A program made the translations under genes and the position numbers. The notes beneath the pieces were generated by a model. It made no database searches. It saw nothing but the letters and a program-made list of their open reading frames with translations, and had not been told where the DNA came from. A stretch of 64,000 bases of DNA from Piliocolobus tephrosceles (Eukaryota > Chordata > Mammalia > Primates > Cercopithecidae): contig NC_045441.1 in assembly GCF_002776525.5 (NCBI RefSeq), forward strand, positions 131,418,942 to 131,482,941, given 5' to 3'. How positions within the stretch are numbered: the stretch's first letter is position 1; each line of letters begins with the position of its first letter. Shown here one piece after another: positions 56,345-64,000 of the stretch.

Positions 56345-56383
56345 GACAGCCCTGCAGAGCCAACCACATCCTGTGCACAAACC
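56345..56383 (+). other. Damaged V-23-RSS of TRBV5-2
   Basis: Heptamer GACAGCC (56345-56351) has lost the essential first C; the 23-bp spacer and nonamer GCACAAACC (56375-56383) remain. Recombination should be severely impaired. Confidence 0.88.
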
Positions 56384-57916
56384 TGCCTGCCTCAGTGTGG
56401 AGCAACCTCAGCCCTGACATATGTGAGAACTTGGGGACTGCAGGGAGAAAGAAAAAATAATTTCATGATGCTGGATCCAGCAACCTCGGGCTTTTCTGCC
56501 ATTCAGGGCTGAAGGAAATAAGGCCAGGCAGCCCTGCTCAGAAGATGCTGCTGCTCCAGTAGGTTCACTGCAGAATCACCTTCTCCGCTTGATACAGAGG
56601 TAGAGGACATGTGCACCATGTAACAGCTGGCGCTCTCTTTTTAACGGCAGGGAATTTCATTCTGGAGTCAAGATTGTCGATAGTAGCATAGTGTTGAAGG
56701 TAAAATCACAGGGGTTTGCTTTGTATAATTTAGGGTGAAGAAATTGAGATTTGGGACAAGTGGAGGAGAGAGAATACGATTAAAGATTTTTGAAAATAGA
56801 GATAAGGCAGAAGGTGGTAAGAAGTGGTGTTCTGTGCACCATGAGCTCTCTTCTCACCCTTCCCCAAATTTTCAATATCTAGAAAATATAAAGGAAGGAC
56901 TCACAACAACTCGCGTCACTGGTGGCCAGTCCCAGTTGGGGATATCATCAAAGAGCCGCTTGCCTGGCGTGAGAGTCCTGAGAGTCCTGGAGTTGGTTCT
57001 GATGTCTTCCCTATGGTGTTCTGGCCTGAATCTGAACTCTTCAGGACACACTCAAGTACCTTCCAGAACACAGATGAGGTCATTTTACCCCTGACAGTAA
57101 ACAGGTAAAGGCTCTCCAGTTTCCCTCAAATAAATTCTACTTCCCTGGGATGCCTTTCTAACGCTCATCACCTAGATCCAATTACCTTCTGTGACCAAAC
57201 AGCTTTTTCAACATTTCCTAAAACTCAGCAGCCTTTATATGCTCTGCATTTGTCCTCACTATTTCCATGGCCTGGACAAACCTTTGTTCTCCTAAGACAT
57301 TACCAGGTACTGATCATCTGTGAAGGACAGGCTCACACCTGCCTCTCCCTTCACTTCCTACTGTGACATTCCCTGGGACTGTACTGTATCACTCTCTTTC
57401 CTTCATTTTCATGGGAAAAGCCAAGTACATAATTGGTTCTATTTGATGTTTGTAAAGTGAGTAAGTTAATCCTACTTATACTGAGTCCTGGAGTATGATT
57501 AATCACTGTCTTCCCTTCATAAAGGATTCTTCTTACCTGAAATATCACGGAGAATGATTATGAACAGCCTCAGTATTTCATGCAACCTCTGCAGTATTCT
57601 GAGCAGTTGTGTGGTTCTAGTCTGCATTGATGAGCAGTGCTGTGAAGTACCGTAACTGTGTCTAACGCTGCAATTTGCAAATGTTCTTTTGGAGCAAAGA
57701 AAATCACGTTATAGTAATATTTATCCAGTCTCATGCTCCTGCAAAAATACTCCTTGTCATAACCATACTTCCTCAACCACATCTTTAGAGATTTGATGAG
57801 GCTGGAACATCATCAAAGATGCTTTTCAGAAATCAGCCTAAAACACTGAAAGGAAAGTCAGCTGAGCTCAGTCATGGAATGTTATCATCTTTGGCAAGTA
57901 AAAGATATTGTGTGTG

Positions 57917-58213
57917 GCCGGACTCTGTGGCTCACACCCGTAATCCCAGCACTTTGGGAGGCTGAGGCGGGTGGATCATGAGGTCAAGAGTTCAAGACGA
58001 GTCCGGCCAACATAGTGAAACCCCGTCTCTACTAAAAATACAAACAGTTAGCCGGTGTGGTGGTGTGTGCCTGTAATCCCAGCTATTTGGGAGGCTGAGG
58101 CTGGAGAATCTTGTGAACCCGGGGGGCGGAGGTTGCCATGAGCCGAGATCTCGCCATTGCACTCAAGCCTGGGCGACAGCGTGAGACTCCATCTCAAGAA
58201 AAAAAAAAAAAAG
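57917..58213 (+). mobile_element. Alu, forward
   Basis: Forward Alu 'ggccggactctgtggctcac' with A tail. The flanks 'aaagatattgtgtgtg' and 'aaagatatagtgtgtg' are its target duplication, the right one expanded into a TG repeat. Confidence 0.9.
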
Positions 58214-58216
58214 ATA

Positions 58217-58285
58217 TAGTGTGTGTGAATGTGTGTGTGCATGTGCGTGTGTGTGTGTGTGTACATGTACGTGTGTGCATGTGTG
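58217..58285. repeat. Interrupted TG microsatellite
   Basis: About 69 bp of TG/CA-type repeat next to the Alu. Confidence 0.88.
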
Positions 58286-58914
58286 TTCTTGTGGAAACTC
58301 ATTCACATGGACATAGTTTCTCTGAGTCGCATTACTAAGAGGTGATGGGTCACTGGTGGAGCTCATAGACACTTCTGCGGAGTGACAGGTAATGTCACAG
58401 CCAATTGAATCTGCCGAAGTTACAGCCGAAAGGGTTGTTTATTTCAAGATTTTGTAAGTTCAGAAATACATTTATAAAAATCTAAGAATTTTCCTTCTAA
58501 AATACACTATGTAAAATTTGCTAATAATTCATTTAAATACAAAATATGAAAACGTGGGTCTGATTAATCAAAAGGAACGATTGAATACAGTTTCCAGGCT
58601 AGGTCTATTTGATATCTTCACACTGTTTAAATCTGTGACCTGTATTTTTCAGGCTCCTCTCATCCCTCCTAGCATACTAATTGCAGTGCTGTAACATTGT
58701 TTATTTTGCAATCAAAATGTTGGTTAATGCATACTTTTGCCTCCACTAGCTAAAGGTGGACTTTAAGGTCAACTCTAGATTGGCCCTTCTGGGGAAGTAT
58801 AGAGGGGTGTGTGAGAAGGTCGGGATTGCAGGAGTGAGAGCAGGGCATCTGTTCCTTCTTTGGACAGTCTTGAGCTCATTAGGCCAAATGTGAATCCGTG
58901 AGACTGCGGATTTT

Positions 58915-58933
58915 TGGCCACTTGGTGGCGCTG
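58915..58933 (+). promoter_or_regulatory. CTCF-like site, third copy
   Basis: TGGCCACTTGGTGGCGCTG, paralogue of 25212. The G to T change falls where the consensus allows G or T, so the site may still bind. Confidence 0.5.
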
Positions 58934-60020
58934 TGGCTCCACAGTGCTGTAAGAAACCCTGGGTAGGACTGGAGGGTGGCCAGGAGAAGGCTGAAGGGGA
59001 TGACGGGCTGCCTGATGGCGTCAGGCGCCCTTTGGGATTCCCTGAGTAGGGCCTGGACATGTGGAGTTAAGCACAGACCCCTCACTGCCAAGGAAGGGCA
59101 GGGGTGCTAGAGTCTTCAGTTTGCACCAAGGAGGGAGTGTCTCTGCCTCTGCATGGGGAGTGGAGGATGAAGGAGCTGGGATGGCAAGGACTGGGAATGA
59201 GTGTCAGGCCTGGGACAGGGAGGACAGAGGAAAGGCAGATGTGACGTAGGCATGTGGGGACTGTGTTCCACCGGCCCCACGTTTAGCTTCAGGGCTGTGT
59301 AGGACAGGAAGATCTCCTGGAGTAGCAAAGCCTGGGCCCTGCCGATCGTAGCAGCATGTAGGGGTAGCCTGCAGAGAGAGTAACTGGGAAAGGCTAGTTC
59401 TCCAAGGAAACGCCAGAAACTTTCCTGCCCCATTCAGGAAGTAACTGTGAGGCAGGGGCTTCCAGCCAGAGGGGCTCAGGCCCTGCCAAGCTTACAGGGT
59501 TTCTTTCCCAGACATTCCCTGCTGCTTCTATATGTGATCTGCTTTAAAGCTCACTGAAATCACAAGTATTTATTATTTTGCCTGTTTTTGTTTCTGAGGG
59601 AAGGCAGCTGCCCCTGGTCTCATATTTAATAACTGGCTGTCGTGTGTTCTCCAACACCTCTCCACCCTCCCCTACTCTGTACATCTGTCCCCTCATCTGG
59701 CTTCCTCCTTTCAGGTCCCGTTAGGAGGGGAAGGTCATGCCTCCTATGTGACCATTATAACCTCTACCTTGACAAGTCCAATAAACATATGACTTCTAGG
59801 CTAAAGCATATCCATTCATCCTTCATGGCAGCAAAAAGAAAGATAAAATTTTCTACACTGTAGACTTTCTGTAACTAATGCAATCTACCTTGAGGAAAAG
59901 TAACATGAATAATTGTTATTCATTAGTTAGTTTATTTTGTATCTTTTCTTCAATGAAGTTTTTGAAGCCCTTTCTTTGTATATTTTATGGCATAAGATAA
60001 AACATAACGAAAATTGTTTA

Positions 60021-62029
60021 ATAAAAAATATTTCATTTTAGAGTATTAAGGCTTAAATTTATTTTGTTTTATTTTAGTTTTACTTATTCAAAGTACTTTA
60101 CTTGGTTTCTGAATTATACAAATTTCCCTTTCTTTCTCTTTCTCTCTTTAGCTACCTCCCCCATTTTTTGCCAGCATTTTAATTTAATGTGGTAGGAACA
60201 TGGAACATGAGATCCTTATTTTAAATAGATTCTTAAGTGTACAACGCAGTATTGTAATCTACAAGTGTAAGGTTGCACAGAAGCTCTCTAGCTCTTACTC
60301 ATCTTGCTGACTGAATTTTTATACCTGCTGGCAGCAACTTCCCATTTTCTCTACTCCCAGCCCTTGGATATCACCACTTTTATCTTTGCTTTCATGAGTT
60401 TGACTTTTAGATAGCCTACTATAAGCAGAATCATGCAGTATTTGTCTTTCCATGCCAGGCTTATTCACTTAGCACAGTGTCCTGCAGCTTTATCCATGCT
60501 ATCACGAATGGCTGGATTTTCTTCTTTTTAATGCTTAATAATATTCCATTGTATGAATATACCATATTTATGGTCTTTCACTGTTTCTACGAAACCGTCT
60601 GTCACATGAGCGGCATAGTCATCTGCAGAACCGAAAGCATGGATTACATTAATGCACATTCACACTTCAATTCTACTCCATGGGCAAGACTTAGAAAAAA
60701 TAATGATTCCATCATTTACTGTTATTTTACTATACACAGAATAGAAGTCCTTCTTTTGGGAAGTTTCAGTGATTTAGAAATTCAAGTGTCAGAAGAAAAT
60801 CCTAAGACACAAATGCTTTTCTCATGGTACAGGTGAGACAACTGGCCCATTGGTTAAATAACTTGACCAAATTAAATAGCTATTAGGATGTAGTACTGAT
60901 ACTCCATCCCTGCGCAGTCTAAGTTCAGTGTTTATAGCTCTATAAAATATTTCATAAAGCTGCCAACCTACAATAAATTGGAATGTTTTCCTCTACATCC
61001 CTTTTAGACCTGCTGGCTCTAATAACATCATAGTCAGAGATCAGTTTACCCTGGAGACAGTGGTGTAGGGAAAGTGGTCTGAAGAGGCACCATGACTCCC
61101 AGCCATGACTTCCACTCTAACACCAGCTCATCAAGATCTGAGGCCAGATCTTAACGGGTTAAGTTTAGTTTTAACATTTTTTTTTTATCTATAAAATGAG
61201 ACTACTACTCTCCATCAACAGAGATCTATATGACCTTTAATGGCATACAGTATCTAGCATATAGTAGAAGCCTAGATATTTTTATTTCCTTTGCTGGTCT
61301 CAGACAACCTCTTCTACCATGCCAATGTGCAAAGACAGATATGGACACATTCTGCAAAGAAATCTTTGGTTGAGAACTCAGAAGTCACAGAAATGGAAAT
61401 ATATATGCCTGATAATTCATTTGATAGAGTTAACTAGAGGATGTAGCATACATAACTCCTCAGACCTTTAAAAATCAACATTTTTGATATATAAATTATA
61501 TGAAGTAAACACGACACCTTTTAAATGAACAGATCAGTGATTTCTGAGCAACATATATCAACGTATGCAACCCCACCTCTATGAAGACGTATCTGCCTCA
61601 CCCAGAAAGTCTCTCACTCCCCTCTGCAATGCCTCTCTCCGTCCCAACGACCAATCATGTGACCTCTATCACTGGAGAGTCATTTTGTTCGCAAATATTT
61701 TTAATGCAAATGTCAAACCTCATCTGATTAATCCCCTTGAATACACAGCTAAATAATCAAGGCAGGGAGGAGTTCCTGGGAGGTTTTCTGGTTTTAGAAG
61801 GGGTTGAAGCCTCATGTGAGCTACCTGACCCATGGTAGGGACTTTTCTATCCGTAGTTGGATGTTGTGCCAAAATAACCTCAAAAGGTTTTTTCAGCTAA
61901 TAGAAGCTGATTCTACAAAATTTATTCATTTTCATTCATTTATTTTCTCATCAACTCATTCAATCAAACAAATTTATGTCATGTTTTGACAAAAGTTAAT
62001 CATCTTTAAGGAAAGTATTTTGCGTTCCC
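60021..62029. repeat. Spacer paralogous to 26230-28330
   Basis: No gene is supported. It aligns with unit 1 without the two Alus found there. Bases 60410-60575 are the old L1-like 3' end shared with 26990, and 60828-60935 resemble MIR ('caggtgagacaactgg', 'taaataacttgacc'). Confidence 0.7.
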
Positions 62030-62600
62030 ATCAGACACACATGCAGCTGGGCTTTGTGTTCACACAGTGAGCATGCTGGGGTCAAGCAAACCATCCTCAC
62101 AGCAACTTCATTGACAGACGATGTCTTATCGGGAGAAGGGCTCTCTTTGACTTGACCCCAAGTGTCCAACCCGTAAAACCTGAGCCTTGAGCTGAGATCC
62201 ATCTTCCTGTTGTGGCCCTGCCCTGGGCACCAGGCCACTGTGCTGTGTGTTTCTCTGTCTCCTGAACCAGAGTCCTGGGCACAGATATGGAACCTAGTCA
62301 TGGGCTTGTTTGATCCCAGCTGTGACTTTCAGTACCAGGTGGTCCTTTGCTGTGACTTTAATTTCTGTTTTCTTTATTCTTAAGTTCCGTAGATGCTGAA
62401 TGACCCAGACCCTGGTCGTGCTCTTGTGCTGGAAGGAAACAAGCACATGGGGAGGTTAAGCAAAATATGAAACAAAATAATGTATTTACAACCAGTGGCA
62501 AAACTTACTGGCGGGTCCTTTGTCCAAGCACTGTTGAGAATTTGAGGATCATGACAGCAGAGTTTAAAACTAAGTGCAGCGTCCTTCCAAATGTGGGGCT
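62030..62600 (+). pseudogene. Unnamed TRBV relic, unit 2 copy
   Basis: Partner of the relic at 28352. The CRE seen there is degraded here (around 62115). The leader is better kept: from 62223 it reads LGTRPLCCVFLCLL without a stop, but begins with CTG instead of ATG and has no clean gtgag donor. The V-exon start near 62392 ('gatgctgaatgacccagac') has lost one base relative to a normal DAGVTQT start. Framework Cys, CASS and RSS are not recognisable. Confidence 0.65.
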
Positions 62601-62699
62601 GTGTGCACCAAAGGTACAGTTTTGGAGCTCCTTCTTTTAAACAAAAACAGAAACCAAAAAACTCCATGTTCATGGCTGCAGGCCATGAGATAATATTTT

Positions 62700-63165
62700 T
62701 CTTTGTATATTTTAATTTAATTTTTATTTTTCCATATATTATTGGGGTACAGGTGGTATTTAGTTACATGAGTAAGTTCTTGAGTGATGATTTGCAAGAT
62801 TTTGGTGTACCCACTACCCGAACAGTATACACCGCACCATATTGTGTCTTTTATCCCTCACCCCCTCCTGCTCCTCTCCCCAAGTTCCCAAAGTCCATTG
62901 TATCATTCTTATGCCTTTGTGTCCTCATAGTTTTGCTCCCAGATATCAGTGAGAACACACGATGTTTGGTTTTACATTTCTGAGTTACTTCACTGATAGT
63001 CTCCCATCTCATCCAGGTAGGTCACTCCAAATGTTGTTAATTCATTCCTTTTTATGGCTGCAGAGAATTTCATTTTATATATATTTTTTATATTATATAT
63101 ATCACAGTTTCTTTATCCACTCGTTGATTGATGGGCATTTGGGCTGGTTCCTTTATATTTATTAC
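62700..63165 (-). mobile_element. L1 3' end, truncated
   Basis: Minus-strand L1 3' UTR fragment ('ttattggggtacaggtggta', 'ggctgcagagaatttcatt', 'ttgatgggcatttgggctgg'). It is absent from unit 1. Confidence 0.75.
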
Positions 63166-63697
63166 TAAATTAATGGCAGGTACATTCTTCCTTACCTTAA
63201 AGTCTTGCCCTGTCCCCCCAAGTCCCTTATACATCAGGACACCTTTGTGCCCATAGATCATGGGCAGTGCTGGGCAGCCACCATCGTCCACACAGAGAGG
63301 GCAGTCAGCAGCGTGAGGTGGTTCTGTCTGCTACAGTCTAACCCCAGGCACAGAAATAAGAGCCCTGGGTTGAGCTGAGGGTGCTCAGCTGGGTTTGTCA
63401 GGAGTCCCATCTGTCAGTGAATTGACAAGAAACAGAACAAAACGACTCCTCCAATGTTGATGAGCCTGCCCCTGGGATTTGGAAACTTGCTAACAGAGAA
63501 AACCCATATAAACAAAGGATTTTAAACAGGATTATGATCAATTAAGCAAATTAGGAAAGGATGCTTGAAGGAGTATTTGGGACACAGGAGTCAAAAACAC
63601 CAGGAAGACATGAGGAGGTATTCTAAGATTCTAGACTGTAGCAATACTTAGATAACCAATATCAGTGTATTAATGAGTTATTATTATGATTGGTATT
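63166..63697. repeat. TRBV6 upstream region, unit 2 copy
   Basis: Aligns with about 29190-29760. In unit 1 the TRBV6 start lies about 300 bp further on, so the next V segment should begin shortly past the window edge. No gene is complete here. Confidence 0.75.
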
Positions 63698-63975
63698 ATT
63701 TTGAGATGGAGTCTCATTCTGTCATCCAGGCTGGAGTGCAGTGGCACGATCTCGGCTCACTGTAACCTCCGCCTCCCTGGTTCAAGCAATTCTGGTGTCT
63801 CAGACTCCTGAGTAGCTGTGAGTACAGGTGCACGTCAGGATGCCTGGATAATTTCTGTATTTTAGTACAGATGGGATTTCACCCTGTTGGTCTCCAACTC
63901 CTGACCTCAAGTGATCTGTTCTCTTCAGCCTCCCAAAGGGCTAGGATTACAGGCGTGGGCCACTGTGCACAGCCA
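63698..63975 (-). mobile_element. Alu, reverse, diverged
   Basis: Reverse-strand Alu with small deletions, ending 'ccactgtgcacagcc', inserted in the spacer shared with unit 1 (the site near 29760 lacks it). Confidence 0.87.
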
Positions 63976-64000
63976 AGTAATTATACCATCATGGGAATAC

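Larger units (their letters stand above)
56384..60020. repeat. TRBV5-downstream block, copy 3 of 3
   Basis: Aligns with 23143-26200 and, from about 56650, with 37630-41580. It holds an Alu, a TG repeat and the CTCF-like site at 58915. No gene is supported. Confidence 0.8.

Noticed and set aside
1..64000. CRISPR arrays, operons, tRNA or rRNA genes
   Set aside because: None seen; repeats and splice structure are those of a primate nuclear genome.
1..64000. TRBD, TRBJ, TRBC or trypsinogen genes, which also belong to this locus
   Set aside because: No 12-spacer RSS with J motif FGxG, no constant-domain exons and no serine-protease exons were found.

Overview
This window is a piece of the T-cell receptor beta variable (TRBV) locus of a primate, most likely an Old World monkey (Cercopithecidae). 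V gene segments are recognised by their split structure: a 49-nt leader exon, a short intron, and a V exon of about 295 nt ending in CASS. Each V exon is followed at once by a 23-bp-spacer recombination signal (RSS). Three young Alu copies (19447, 20004 and 44340) carry 'ggctcaagcctg' and/or 'gatccggcc' variants that I associate with cercopithecid AluY lineages, and the LINE-1 family is an L1PA type. The monkey assignment is inference; TRBV identity is very secure.

Layout, all V segments on the + strand. Unit 1: TRBV4-1 (3397), an L1/Alu-rich 13.7-kb block, TRBV5-1 (22667), an unnamed V relic (28352), TRBV6-1 (30063) and the broken TRBV7-1 (33938). Unit 2: TRBV3-2 (48530), TRBV4-2 (51960), a further V relic (53815), a TRBV5 pseudogene cut in two by a solo LTR (55290-56344), and the second copy of the unnamed relic (62030). 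The first 2 kb match the DNA downstream of TRBV3-2, so a TRBV3 gene should lie about 0.5 kb left of the window. The last kilobase matches the DNA just upstream of TRBV6-1, so a TRBV6 gene should start a few hundred bases right of it. The window therefore shows a large TRBV3-4-5-relic-6-7 duplication. The block normally found downstream of TRBV5 also occurs a third time, at 37.6-41.6 kb, without a TRBV5.

Five V segments look functional: TRBV4-1, 5-1, 6-1, 3-2 and 4-2. TRBV7-1 and TRBV5-2 are pseudogenes, and several relics keep only promoter, leader or V-exon fragments. Most promoters carry the CRE-like TRBV decamer about 100 bp upstream of the start. In thymocytes one V joins a rearranged D-J through its 23-RSS to encode the receptor beta chain. 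No D, J, C or trypsinogen gene is visible.

The rest is primate repeat DNA: about 20 Alus, a nearly intact 6.2-kb LINE-1 with an intact ORF1 and a single homopolymer frameshift in ORF2, nested older L1s, a MER5A-like element, an ERV1-like solo LTR and an 870-bp TA-rich tract. A 100-N assembly gap inside the LINE-1 looks artificial. The points most worth checking are a repeated CTCF-like element, the displaced start codon of TRBV5-1, decoy promoter-leader relics in front of both TRBV5 genes, and exchange tracts between TRBV4-1 and TRBV4-2.
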